NCBI GenBank assembly: GCA_045105475.1
Contig: JBGCDP010000015.1
Span: forward strand, 1-52,705
Length of the DNA: 52,705 bases
From: WTJY01 sp045105475
Lineage (GTDB): Bacteria > Chloroflexota > Anaerolineae > Promineifilales > Promineifilaceae
Reading direction: 5' to 3'
The notes beneath the pieces are model-generated. The model was not told the origin of the DNA. It did no database searches and worked only from the letters and a program-made list of their open reading frames with translations. How positions within the stretch are numbered: the stretch's first letter is position 1; every line of letters begins with the position of its first letter. Shown here piece by piece: positions 43,462 through 52,039 of this stretch. Both the position numbers and the translations under genes were made by a program.

Positions 43462-44478
43462 TTAGTTCCAAGCTAAATCGCTGCGAATCCCCCAATATAC
43501 TTTGGCTGTTTCTGAAAAATCGTTTACAAGCTCAGTTAGGAGCGGGGCCGCACTATTACTTTCTACAATATCTACTGCTTGAAGATTAGACTCAAGATGA
43601 TCAATTCTTGCTGCTCCGCTCAGCGTAATATCGACAAATGGTTGAGTAATGACCGCTGCTAAGGCGATTGCATCAACCCCGACATTCAAGGCTTTAGCGG
43701 CTGCCGTTAAGCGGAGCATCTTGTTCATGAATTGCGGATTGTTATTTTTGCTTGTGAGTCGGCCGTTGGCAACAGCTTCTTTGATAATGACCCCGACACC
43801 CAAATCACTAGCAGCTTGTAACGAACTTCCGGCCGATTGTTCGAGAAGGTTCCATGTTGCTTGTATCGAATCAAACAATCGCTTTCCGTCAAGCTGTATT
43901 GAAAGTGCTTTTTCGATAACTGCAGCTTGATTAGGTCCACTGACTGAAAGACCAATTAAAAGCCCGCTATTACGCATTTCAGCTAACTTCTTGAGGACAG
44001 CACTATTATCTAAAACACCACTTTCAAGTGTGGCTGAATGAATTTGATAAAGATCGAGATGGCCGGGTAGTGCTGAAAGACTTTCTAGAAGCTGTCGCTC
44101 TAAGATTGGTAACGAGTGCTCTTTGACTTCATGTTTTTCACCATCTGGAAGTGAAGTTTGCCAGCCGGCCGTGTATGTGTATCCCCATTTTGAACCCACG
44201 TTGATCTCCGGCTCAGGGATGTTTTTAGCTATTAGCCATTCGCCTAAAAAGGCCTCAGCTTTGCCATAAGAGCGGGCCGCATCGAAATAGCGAATACCTT
44301 TGTTCCATGCGAAATCAAGCATTACTGATGCCCGTGTTGCCATATGTTCGGCCGATTTGTTGTCGCCTAAGTCAGCGTCGTGACCTAGATTGATATAGCC
44401 GGGTCGGCCTAATGCAGCAAGACCAAGCCCCATCTTCGTGACATATATTTCGTTGTCCCCAAATTCGTATAGATTCAT
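43462..44478 (-). CDS. Aldo/keto reductase
   Basis: The 338-residue (beta/alpha)8 oxidoreductase has GLGLAALGR early and the catalytic set GIRYFDAARSYG (Asp, Tyr), VGSKWGY (Lys) and LYQIHSATL (His). It would use NADPH to reduce carbonyls. Its C-terminus (LAAVITQPFVDITLSGA) matches the family's cofactor region. ATG 44478, ten bases behind the acyl-CoA synthetase-like gene, suggests co-transcription. The substrate is unknown. Confidence 0.88.
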   Translation of the reverse strand: MNLYEFGDNEIYVTKMGLGLAALGRPGYINLGHDADLGDNKSAEHMATRASVMLDFAWNKGIRYFDAARSYGKAEAFLGEWLIAKNIPEPEINVGSKWGYTYTAGWQTSLPDGEKHEVKEHSLPILERQLLESLSALPGHLDLYQIHSATLESGVLDNSAVLKKLAEMRNSGLLIGLSVSGPNQAAVIEKALSIQLDGKRLFDSIQATWNLLEQSAGSSLQAASDLGVGVIIKEAVANGRLTSKNNNPQFMNKMLRLTAAAKALNVGVDAIALAAVITQPFVDITLSGAARIDHLESNLQAVDIVESNSAAPLLTELVNDFSETAKVYWGIRSDLAWN

Positions 44479-44488
44479 TGCTAGTTGC

Positions 44489-46237
44489 CTATGGTAGTAT
44501 CTCTTCTCCAAGCTGTATAACGACATCGGCCGCGACTGGGCTATATTCGGCCGGTCGCACAATAAGCGGGTTGATTTCTAAGGCATAGAGTTGATCTTGC
44601 TCTGATTGCGCATAATTGCAAATTAAAGCGATTGCTTCAACTACCTGATTGGTGTCGGCCGCAGGCTGGCCCCGCCAGCCATTGATGGTGGGAAATAGCC
44701 GAAGACTGCGAAGAGCCAGCTCAATCTCAGCACTGGAAGCCGGTAAAATGAGCGTTTTGGCATCGCCTAGTAATTCAACCGTTGTCCCTCCGAATGCGAG
44801 TGTTAAAACTTGCCCGATGCCTGTCACTTGGCGAATGCCGACAAGCAATTCCCCTACACCATCAGTCACCATTTCTTCAATTAGGAACCCTCTTAAGTTA
44901 ACCGAATCGAGCCATTTATGTATGTCAAACAGTGTTTGACGCAGTTGATCTTCTGATTGAATATTGAGTCTGACCGCATCTAGTTCCGTTTTATGGGTCA
45001 AATCAGCTGATACCGCTTTGAGCACAATAGGAAATTTCATGCCAGCTAAATCTAAGCTTTGTGATCCCTCGATAACGGCTGCTTTTGGGACTGTGATGCC
45101 TGATTTGTACAACCGCCGTTTACTTTCAACTTCATCAAGTTGCTGTGTCAGGGTCAGATTTGGTGTTTTAGGCAAAACAATCGCCCCTGTTGGCATTTGT
45201 GCCATCAAAACCATTTGTTCAACAAATCTTGCTGAATTGATGACCGCCTTAAACCCGTGTTGGAGCCCTTGCAAAGGGGCTACGCCGTTCGCAATTATCT
45301 TATCAGATAGAGCAGTCTCTAAAGTTTGTGGGAGCGGGTTAATGTGGACACAAGGCATTCTGTGTAATGCAGATTCTTTGGCAAATGCTTCAACCATTTC
45401 TATTTCAATTGTAGAATCTTCTGCGGCCGACTCACCCGTCGTAGACAAGGGGACAACTTGAACAGCGACATCAAATTCGTTCATCAAGAATGACTTGAAG
45501 ATTTGTTGGCGTGCGCTAGTATCAGTCTGATCTTCACTGTTTAGGGCCAGGGGGTTGCTGGGTAAATGTTTTGTGACCAAAGGTTTTAAATAGGCTGAGA
45601 TGCTATCTTCTAGCTGGCAGATGTCTAAGCCAACCGCTGTAGCTGTGTCTGCGCTAAGTGTGGCATAGGTGCTGGAATTGCTAACCAAGGCGATTTTTCG
45701 GCCTAACGGGCGGCCACCATACATTAGCATTTTAAGCGTTTCAAGCGCTTCGGCTAGTGTTGCGCATTCGATAAAACCTAATCGATCAAATAGGGCTGAA
45801 ATGACAACATTTTCATTCGCTAAGCGATCTGGGTGATGAGGCATCACTCGTTGACCTGCTGCTGATTGCCCCCCTTTAACGACGACAATCGGAATGCCTT
45901 TGCGGACAGCTTTTAGCGCAGCTTGGCTAAGCTCAGGCACCTTCTGTAGAGTTTCGATATACAAATGTACGGCCGTAAGTTGCTCATCACTAAGGACCTG
46001 CTCAAGCGAATCTGTTAAATCGGCCGAATGACCGGCCTCTAAATCAATAGCGTGGAGGATGGGAAGCGAGTTGCCAACCGCCTGAAACCCCGCTAGATAG
46101 GCAGTTTTAGCACTGATGATTGCGATGCCAGATGTTTCTTTTGAATCTGGATGTTCTGTGGGCGGCATGCCTTGCGTTTTGAGAAAAGCCATGTTTGATT
46201 TTGAGAATAAATGATCTGTAATCTTTTTACTCACCAA
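44489..46237 (-). CDS. ADP-forming acyl-CoA synthetase-like protein lacking the CoA-binding domain
   Basis: The 582-residue protein contains the succinyl-CoA-synthetase-like domain (GIAIISAKTAYLAGF, then VVVKGGQSAAGQ), and a C-terminal ATP-grasp domain (LDEVESKRRLYKSGI, VLKAVSADLTHKTE, LIEEMVTDGVGELLVGI, LEINPLIVRP). The ~130-residue N-terminal CoA-binding domain of normal NDP-forming synthetases is missing, and the usual SHTGAL phosphohistidine loop reads PHHPDRLA. So the alpha half looks altered and activity is uncertain. Start is unclear: TTG 46237, GTG 46234 and ATG 46192 all lack a good ribosome site. Confidence 0.72.
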   Translation of the reverse strand: MVSKKITDHLFSKSNMAFLKTQGMPPTEHPDSKETSGIAIISAKTAYLAGFQAVGNSLPILHAIDLEAGHSADLTDSLEQVLSDEQLTAVHLYIETLQKVPELSQAALKAVRKGIPIVVVKGGQSAAGQRVMPHHPDRLANENVVISALFDRLGFIECATLAEALETLKMLMYGGRPLGRKIALVSNSSTYATLSADTATAVGLDICQLEDSISAYLKPLVTKHLPSNPLALNSEDQTDTSARQQIFKSFLMNEFDVAVQVVPLSTTGESAAEDSTIEIEMVEAFAKESALHRMPCVHINPLPQTLETALSDKIIANGVAPLQGLQHGFKAVINSARFVEQMVLMAQMPTGAIVLPKTPNLTLTQQLDEVESKRRLYKSGITVPKAAVIEGSQSLDLAGMKFPIVLKAVSADLTHKTELDAVRLNIQSEDQLRQTLFDIHKWLDSVNLRGFLIEEMVTDGVGELLVGIRQVTGIGQVLTLAFGGTTVELLGDAKTLILPASSAEIELALRSLRLFPTINGWRGQPAADTNQVVEAIALICNYAQSEQDQLYALEINPLIVRPAEYSPVAADVVIQLGEEILP

Positions 46238-46320
46238 CTATAGCCATCTGTCCGATGCTCCGCAATTTAAACTGGATGAACCCTGCTTTTAGTAACACAT
46301 GTTTTTTATGATTGAGCTCT

Positions 46321-46863
46321 TTACTTAACACCCAAGACCATCAATCGATTGCGTTTAAACGTATCAATCATTTCTCCGGCCGACTTTTCTGCTTCTTCTC
46401 CCATCAGTAGGCTGGGTGCATCCGCCTCAAACTGCTCGCAAACAAATTTATGGCTGTCATACATGATAGCGAACCCTTGGCGGAACTTGCGCATGGCTGG
46501 TTCTAGTTCTTTAGGCGGATTTTCGAAAACTTTTTTAGACTTTCGCATCACATTTTTAATCATGTAATCGTGATCATAGGCCCACATGCCGCTAAATCCA
46601 TCTGCATAGTCGATCATACTCGGCCGAATATGATTTTCATACATGGTGGCTGAAAAATCTCCGGTGAGTTTGAATGTGACTGAGATGCCCCAAAAGATGT
46701 GGGTTGCTCGGTTCAACTCTTTTTCGGCCATAGCCATATCATCAGCTTCAATCGCCTTTTGAAAGCGATCAAACGTAAGTGTTAGGCTTTGGACCCAGCT
46801 AAAAAATAGGTGATGGCCTATGCGCCAGCGAATCTGTGTATGTGCGATTTGGTGATTTTCCAT
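46321..46863 (-). CDS. Helical protein of unknown function
   Basis: A 180-residue protein with no signal peptide or membrane helix. It is rich in aromatic residues and histidine (WRIGHHLFFSWVQ, THIFWGISVTFKL, MWAYDHDYM) and looks mostly helical. I recognise no family. It begins eight bases behind the gene at 46872, so the two are almost certainly one transcript. The conserved-looking His and Trp clusters could mark a metal or haem/cofactor site, but that is a guess. Confidence 0.65.
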   Translation of the reverse strand: MENHQIAHTQIRWRIGHHLFFSWVQSLTLTFDRFQKAIEADDMAMAEKELNRATHIFWGISVTFKLTGDFSATMYENHIRPSMIDYADGFSGMWAYDHDYMIKNVMRKSKKVFENPPKELEPAMRKFRQGFAIMYDSHKFVCEQFEADAPSLLMGEEAEKSAGEMIDTFKRNRLMVLGVK

Positions 46864-46871
46864 GCTATGAG

Positions 46872-47327
46872 CTACTCCGTAAGATCAAAGATCTCTAAAG
46901 ACGATTCAAGCGCCATGCGCAGTAAAGGAAGCTCTGTTACAGATAAAGTTCCTTCAGGGTCTAGCATGGCATACACGTTGCGAAATGAGGCAAGCAGGCC
47001 ATAAATGTAGGCGCGGCCGGGGTCCGTTTGTGTTCGTGAGATACTGAAATAAGCATCGAATGTATCAAATTTGGCAGCTCGGCCAGTTTCATCTGCGATG
47101 TCAAATTCATCGGCCGTTAGAGCCTCTAAAGCGATATCAAATGCACCGATCGCATCTTGTGGATCGGTATTAAAGGGCAGATGGATAATATTGCGCAAAG
47201 CTTCTTTTGTGGCGGCCGATAGTTTAGTGTTTTCGTAATCACCCAGCAATTCGGCCGGCATAGGTAAAATCGCAATGCCATCCCCTTCTAGCTCTTTTGA
47301 TAATGCTGAGAACGTTTGGTCAATCAT
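46872..47327 (-). CDS. Small acidic protein of unknown function
   Basis: A 151-residue acidic protein, mostly helical (LSAATKEALRNIIHLPF; LTADEFDIADETGRAAKF; VTELPLLRMALESSLEIF). No domain is recognised. It is the first gene of the minus-strand run 47327 to 42869, paired with the 46321 gene (8-bp gap). GGGGT eight bases upstream of ATG 47327 may serve as ribosome site. CGGCCG sites are present at usual density, so the gene looks native. Confidence 0.65.
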   Translation of the reverse strand: MIDQTFSALSKELEGDGIAILPMPAELLGDYENTKLSAATKEALRNIIHLPFNTDPQDAIGAFDIALEALTADEFDIADETGRAAKFDTFDAYFSISRTQTDPGRAYIYGLLASFRNVYAMLDPEGTLSVTELPLLRMALESSLEIFDLTE

Positions 47328-47468
47328 ATTTCAAACCCCATCTTTAACGCCTGTAAATATTATAAAAACAAATAGATGCAGTATATTATTTTGCAATAAC
47401 GGATATATGTCAAATATAATTTAATATTTACTTCTAGCTGTCGCTATGTAGGGCTTGCACTGTGATGA

Positions 47469-47972
47469 ATGGAATCAGATAATTGTTTTATGTCTAACTG
47501 TTACCAAAACCTCGATACAATTGATAGTGCTATTTTGCAGACTTTACAACAGGATGCCTCGCTTACAAATGTGAAGCTGGCTGACAAAGTTGGCCTATCT
47601 CCGGCTGCGACGCTTTCGCGCGTCCGCCGTTTACAGCAGGATGGCATTATTGAAGCCTACTCTATTCGACTCAACCAAGAAAAAATTGGATTTGGTTTAC
47701 TTTTCTTTGTGCGTGTGCAGTTGGCCAACCATGATGTTGAGTTTGTACACCAGTTTCGGGCGGCGATGCAGGAATTGGCTGAGGTGATTGAATGTCATTT
47801 TGTGACAGGCGACCATGACTACTTGCTTAAAGTAGCTGTTAAGAACCGTCAATCACTTGAAGATTTTCTTGTCAATAAGCTCACGCCGGTTCCGGGAGTC
47901 GCGCGTATGCAGACAACGCTCGTTTTAAATGAGGTAAAAACCGGCACCGTGCTGCCGGTTGACACACATTAA
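47469..47972 (+). CDS. Lrp/AsnC-family transcriptional regulator
   Basis: A 167-residue regulator with the family start LDTIDSAILQTLQQDASLTN, helix-turn-helix VKLADKVGLSPAATLSRVRRL, and a C-terminal RAM ligand-binding domain (HFVTGDHDYLLKVAVKN). It probably senses an amino acid or related metabolite. It converges on the aminotransferase operon at 48008-52705, which it may control. ATG 47469 and ATG 47490 are both possible; neither has a clear ribosome site. Confidence 0.93.
   Translation: MESDNCFMSNCYQNLDTIDSAILQTLQQDASLTNVKLADKVGLSPAATLSRVRRLQQDGIIEAYSIRLNQEKIGFGLLFFVRVQLANHDVEFVHQFRAAMQELAEVIECHFVTGDHDYLLKVAVKNRQSLEDFLVNKLTPVPGVARMQTTLVLNEVKTGTVLPVDTH
47936..47960 (-). terminator. Terminator of the minus-strand aminotransferase operon
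   Basis: Read on the minus strand, AACCGGCA (47953-47960) pairs with TGCCGGTT (47939-47946) around a 6-nt loop, followed by five Ts (47936-47940). It lies inside the last codons of the convergent Lrp gene, about 50 nt behind the aminotransferase stop. Confidence 0.5.
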
Positions 47973-48007
47973 TCGCTTATAGCTGCCATTCTGAACCCCA
48001 GATTGAT

Positions 48008-49345
48008 TTAAGCCAGAATATCTGCGCAAACTTCAGCTAAAATTTCCATTCCTTCATCGATTTGATCATCAGTTAGATTCAAAGGGGGCAAGAATCGTAC
48101 ACAGTTGCTGTATAGGCCTGCCCGGATCGTGATCAGCCCTTTTGTCAAGGTTGCTACATTGATTGCACCGGTGCTATCCATATCGGGTGATTTTGAATCA
48201 GCATCTTTCACAATTTCGATGGCTAACATAGAGCCTAAGCCGCGTACATCCCCGATCCTGTTTGGATGTTTCGCCTGTAAAGCTTCCAAGCCTTCCCGTA
48301 TTTTGTTTCCAACTTCTACTGAACGGGCCAAAAATGCAGGGTCATGGATCATTTTTAGTGCTTCGATGGCTGCTACACATGCTAGCGGACTTCCGCTATA
48401 GGTTCCGCCTAACCCGCCTGGATGGGCTGCATCGATAATATTTGCTTTGCCGATGACCCCTGCAATGGGTGTCCCGGCCCCCATCGCTTTGCCAACTGTG
48501 ATCAGGTCTGGCTCAATGCCATAGTGTTCGCAAGCGAACATTTTCCCCGTCCGGCCGCTGCCGCACTGAATTTCGTCGGCAATCATCACGATGCCGTGCT
48601 CGTCACATAGTTGACGAATTTTTTCCAAAAAGCGTGGCGGTGTTGGCACAAAACCACCCTCACCTTGAACCGGTTCGATAACGATTGCGGCAACAAATGC
48701 GGGATCGACTTGGGCAATCATCGCATTGTCGAGTTGCTGGCACGACCACTCTACAAAGCCTTCCTCGCTCATTTCTGGCGGCCGCCGGTAAATATTTGGG
48801 AAGGGTAGCCGATAGATTTCTGGAGCAAACGGGCCAAATGTTTTCTTAAACAGAGCATACTTGCTTGTCATGCTCATCGTTAGGTTGGTTCGGCCGTGAT
48901 ACGCCCCTTCGAAGACAATAATCCCATCTCGGCCTGTATGTGCTCGCGCGAGTTTGATCGCGGCTTCAACTGCTTCTGCACCACTGTTAGACAGCGTTGT
49001 TTTAACGGGACCACTAATCGGGGCCAATGAGTTCATCAGCTCTGCTAGTTCGACTAATGGTTCATAGCTACTCACAATCGAGCACATATGAATCAACTTG
49101 TCAGCCTGATTTTTGATTGCGTTAACGACTTGGGGCTGATTATGGCCAATCAGCTGCATGCCAATGCCACCCGCAAAGTCGAGTAGGGTATTGCCATCAA
49201 CATCATAAACAGCGGCTCCCTGTGCGCTGTCTATCGCCACAGTTGTTAATTTGCCATTGCCTTGGGCGATAGCGGCCGCACGTCTGTCATTGATCGCCTG
49301 GCTCTTTGGTCCAGGAATTTCGGTTACAAGATTGATTGTTGGCAT
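48008..49345 (-). CDS. gabT: Class III aminotransferase, 4-aminobutyrate transaminase-like
   Basis: The 445-residue PLP enzyme contains SNSGAEAVEAAIKLAR, FEGAYHGRT, VIEPVQGEGGF, MIADEIQCGSGRTG and the PLP-lysine region LITVGKAMGAG-x-PIAG. The pattern fits the GABA/omega-amino-acid transaminase branch, which makes succinate semialdehyde from GABA. It is the last gene of an operon that starts with agmatinase, so putrescine or GABA are likely substrates; another omega-amino acid is possible. A short Thr/Pro-free insertion around SKSPDMDSTG lies near the C-terminus. Confidence 0.85.
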   Translation of the reverse strand: MPTINLVTEIPGPKSQAINDRRAAAIAQGNGKLTTVAIDSAQGAAVYDVDGNTLLDFAGGIGMQLIGHNQPQVVNAIKNQADKLIHMCSIVSSYEPLVELAELMNSLAPISGPVKTTLSNSGAEAVEAAIKLARAHTGRDGIIVFEGAYHGRTNLTMSMTSKYALFKKTFGPFAPEIYRLPFPNIYRRPPEMSEEGFVEWSCQQLDNAMIAQVDPAFVAAIVIEPVQGEGGFVPTPPRFLEKIRQLCDEHGIVMIADEIQCGSGRTGKMFACEHYGIEPDLITVGKAMGAGTPIAGVIGKANIIDAAHPGGLGGTYSGSPLACVAAIEALKMIHDPAFLARSVEVGNKIREGLEALQAKHPNRIGDVRGLGSMLAIEIVKDADSKSPDMDSTGAINVATLTKGLITIRAGLYSNCVRFLPPLNLTDDQIDEGMEILAEVCADILA

Positions 49346-49399
49346 AGTTTTAAAGTTGTAAATTTCAGGGTATCGGTATGCAATTGTTTTCGTGACGAC

Positions 49400-50050
49400 C
49401 TACTTGCCACTTGCCGCCTGCACACCAGCAACGTATTGTTTGTTTTCCCAATAAATTAAAGTAGCCCAGTTGTCTGAGTTGCTGTCTTCTATATAATTTT
49501 CGAGCATGCCACGAACTCTGAACCCGTTGCGCAACTGCATCGATAAGGTTGGATCAAATATTTTGCCAGCAATAACTTGGCCGACGTATTCATGGATGGT
49601 GTGGGATTGCCGATAGGTGGGATAGCCGGGTAAAATGCCGCCGGCCACAATGCCTTTACGATTGGTCCGCACGACTAGGTCTTTGCGCGCATCGTATAAA
49701 ATTCGGCCGATACCCATCCCTCTGCATCTTGGATGTACGCTAATGTCAGCACCATAATAATAGTCACCGTCTGGCTGATGATTTGTGTAGTAGCCGTCGG
49801 CGATCATCTCTTTAAAGGTGTGATTGGTGTGATCGAAATCAAAGTGGATGAAAAAGCCAGAGCCTAAGCCGACGACCTCGCCATCTAACAATGCAACAAA
49901 CTCCCCTTCGGGAAAAACCTCACAGTGTTTCAAGAAATGATCTTCGTTCATTAGCTCATGATCTGCTAAAGAAGGGAAGCATTCGCGTTGTAATTTTGTG
50001 AGTGCCGAAGCATGTTCTGGCTGGATATTTTCAATCGTAATTTTTGGCAT
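49400..50050 (-). CDS. GNAT acetyltransferase, paralogue 1
   Basis: A 216-residue GNAT with acetyl-CoA motif ISVHPRCRGMGIGRILYDARK. It shares DGDYYYG, the GRGIG-type loop, IFDPTLSMQLRNGF and SDNWA with the next gene upstream, so the two are tandem duplicates. The pair resembles the GNAT part of YhcX-type proteins, where a GNAT is fused to a carbon-nitrogen hydrolase; such a hydrolase is encoded two genes upstream. The gene lies 3 bp behind its paralogue. Acceptor unknown, perhaps a polyamine. Confidence 0.83.
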   Translation of the reverse strand: MPKITIENIQPEHASALTKLQRECFPSLADHELMNEDHFLKHCEVFPEGEFVALLDGEVVGLGSGFFIHFDFDHTNHTFKEMIADGYYTNHQPDGDYYYGADISVHPRCRGMGIGRILYDARKDLVVRTNRKGIVAGGILPGYPTYRQSHTIHEYVGQVIAGKIFDPTLSMQLRNGFRVRGMLENYIEDSNSDNWATLIYWENKQYVAGVQAASGK

Positions 50051-50053
50051 AAA

Positions 50054-50677
50054 TTACCGGTGCGATTCATTTTCCCAGAGGATCAACGCCGCCCAATTGT
50101 CAGATTTTGGATAGGTAAAGAAATCTTTGATCGGCCGAACAACTTTAAAGCCGTTTCGCATTTGCATTGACAAAGTCGGATCGAAAACTTCTCCAGCAAT
50201 TACTTTCGCTAGGTAAGCATGAATATCGATTGTAAGTTTGTGGTCAGCATAGCCAGGTAAAACGGCCGCGGCTGCAAATCCAACTTTGTTGTGCCTAATA
50301 GCAACCGCTTTACGGCGGTCATATATCCCACGGCCGATTCCACGGCCACGATATTCTGGATGCACACAAAAATCACTTCCGTAGTAATAATCCCCATCAG
50401 GGTTGTGAGCAAACTTCCCATCCACACTCAATAAATCATTTTCAGTGGGTGGCATGTTGTCAAAATCGATATCGGTAAAAATGCCAGTCCCCATTCCGAC
50501 TACAGTCTCACCTGATAAAGCGACAATCGTGCCTTCAGAAAACCTGTCAGCCATTATCTCTAAATCCTCTCGGTCGTATTTATCGATATCTGGCATATCT
50601 GGAAAGCAGATATCAACAAGATCTGCCACAGGCTGACATAGGTCGTGGTTGATGGTGGTGTACGTAATTTCAGTCAC
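50054..50677 (-). CDS. GNAT acetyltransferase, paralogue 2
   Basis: A 207-residue paralogue of the 49400 protein, with CVHPEYRGRGIGRGIYDRRK as the acetyl-CoA loop and the same DGDYYYG and FDPTLSMQMRNGF stretches. The start is GTG 50677. It sits between the carbon-nitrogen hydrolase gene and paralogue 1. Two linked copies with diverged N-terminal halves suggest either a heterodimer or two acceptors. Activity on putrescine, agmatine or an N-carbamoyl product is plausible but only from context. Confidence 0.83.
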   Translation of the reverse strand: MTEITYTTINHDLCQPVADLVDICFPDMPDIDKYDREDLEIMADRFSEGTIVALSGETVVGMGTGIFTDIDFDNMPPTENDLLSVDGKFAHNPDGDYYYGSDFCVHPEYRGRGIGRGIYDRRKAVAIRHNKVGFAAAAVLPGYADHKLTIDIHAYLAKVIAGEVFDPTLSMQMRNGFKVVRPIKDFFTYPKSDNWAALILWENESHR

Positions 50678-50741
50678 AAGTTTTATGGGTTGCTGGTCAT
50701 CTGTGATCAGTATTTAGCATTGGCTGATCAATAATTACTGG

Positions 50742-51584
50742 TTAATTCTCAACTATTTTTCCGTAGGCATCGGGTCGTCTTTGTTTAAGCAGTGGGAATA
50801 GATAGCGCCATTGCTTGAAAATCTTAGCATCAAGTTCGGCGACAATCACTTCTGTGGTGTCACGCCCTGCCTGAGCAATGATGTTGCCCATCGGGTCACA
50901 AATAAAACTGCTGCCGTAGAATTCAACCCCTTCTGTACCGGTACGATTGGCGGCCGCGATATAGACGCCGTTGGCAATCGCTTGGCCACGCATGACTGTC
51001 TGCCAAGCTTCGGCCGTGTCTAACTCTGGTGCCTCTGGCTCTGAGCCGATTGCGGTGGGGTAAAAGATGAACTCTGCCCCGTTTAAAGCACAAATGCGCG
51101 ACATTTCAGGGAACCATTGATCATAGCAGGTGGGGACGGCCGTTTTTACGCCAGAAAGCTCATGAATCGGATATTCATTGTTGCCATTGAAATAATAATC
51201 TTCGTAATAGCCTGCTCCTTGAGGGATATGAACTTTTCGGGTAAAGCCAATCAATGCGCCCGTAGGGCCATGAACCGTGGCAGTATCCCAATAGTTCCCG
51301 TCATCATCTTTTTCATAGATGCTTCCGATAAGGATGACGTTGTTGTCACGGGCCAACTTGTTAAAAACAGTGACACATTCGCCATCTGTTAAAGATTCAG
51401 CTCTATCAAAATTGCTGTCCTCTTTAACGCTGGCAAAGTATGGGCACAGGGTGAATTCTTGAAGGCAGACGATTTCAGCACCTAAGGCAGATGCCTCTGC
51501 AACCAGCCCCTCAAGTTTCGTAATCATGTCCGGCCGATTTCCAGCCCAGTCAGTTTGTACAACGCCGATTTTCGTGTTTTCCAT
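50742..51584 (-). CDS. aguB: Carbon-nitrogen hydrolase, N-carbamoylputrescine amidase-like
   Basis: The 280-residue nitrilase-fold enzyme has the catalytic triad in LQEFTLCPYF (Glu), TRKVHIPQG (Lys) and VPTCYDQWFPE (Cys). The Tyr-Asp-Gln-Trp sequence after the cysteine is typical of N-carbamoylputrescine amidase, which makes putrescine. The operon also has agmatinase, which makes putrescine directly, so the substrate could differ. No agmatine deiminase is in the window. It follows a GNAT gene by 6 bp. Confidence 0.8.
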   Translation of the reverse strand: MENTKIGVVQTDWAGNRPDMITKLEGLVAEASALGAEIVCLQEFTLCPYFASVKEDSNFDRAESLTDGECVTVFNKLARDNNVILIGSIYEKDDDGNYWDTATVHGPTGALIGFTRKVHIPQGAGYYEDYYFNGNNEYPIHELSGVKTAVPTCYDQWFPEMSRICALNGAEFIFYPTAIGSEPEAPELDTAEAWQTVMRGQAIANGVYIAAANRTGTEGVEFYGSSFICDPMGNIIAQAGRDTTEVIVAELDAKIFKQWRYLFPLLKQRRPDAYGKIVEN

Positions 51585-51590
51585 GACGCT

Positions 51591-52034
51591 CTAAATTCCT
51601 TTCCGATAAACAATAAACGATGATCGTGGCATGATCGTGTCATATAGAGATCGGGCGGCACTATTAAATTCTTGCGTGTGTAAATATAAACGGAAGGCGT
51701 TTTTCTTACGTGCTGAAGCTTCAACACCTTCGATTAACAGCTTTGCAGCACCTGTGCCACGGGCCGTTTTTGTCACAAACAGATCTTCCAGATAGCAGCT
51801 CGGCCGATCATTCCATGTCGATGCATGTAGCAGATAATGGGTGATGCCGATGAGCGTGCCATCCTGTTCAGCCACAAGGCCGAATACGTCTGAGTCTTGG
51901 TTGTGAATGCGCTCCCAGGTATGGTCGATGATCTCATCAGCCACACGGGCACGATAAAATTTCTGATAGGCTAAAAATAGCTCTTTCCAGCTTTCTTTTT
52001 CATCTTTGCGAGGTTGTCGAATAGTGATCGTCAT
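51591..52034 (-). CDS. GNAT acetyltransferase
   Basis: A 147-residue single-domain GNAT with YLEDLFVTKTARGTGAAKLLIEG as acetyl-CoA loop (ARGTGAA) and LYLHTQEFNSAARSLYD near the end. These short forms often acetylate small amines; diamine N-acetyltransferases are similar in size. It starts 5 bp behind the agmatinase gene and ends 6 bp before the hydrolase, so it belongs to the same operon. Confidence 0.87.
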   Translation of the reverse strand: MTITIRQPRKDEKESWKELFLAYQKFYRARVADEIIDHTWERIHNQDSDVFGLVAEQDGTLIGITHYLLHASTWNDRPSCYLEDLFVTKTARGTGAAKLLIEGVEASARKKNAFRLYLHTQEFNSAARSLYDTIMPRSSFIVYRKGI

Positions 52035-52039
52035 ATGTT

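Noticed and set aside
44964..45461. 165-codon plus-strand ORF
   Set aside because: Antisense shadow of the acyl-CoA synthetase-like gene, with low-complexity Ser/Thr-rich translation and no ribosome site.
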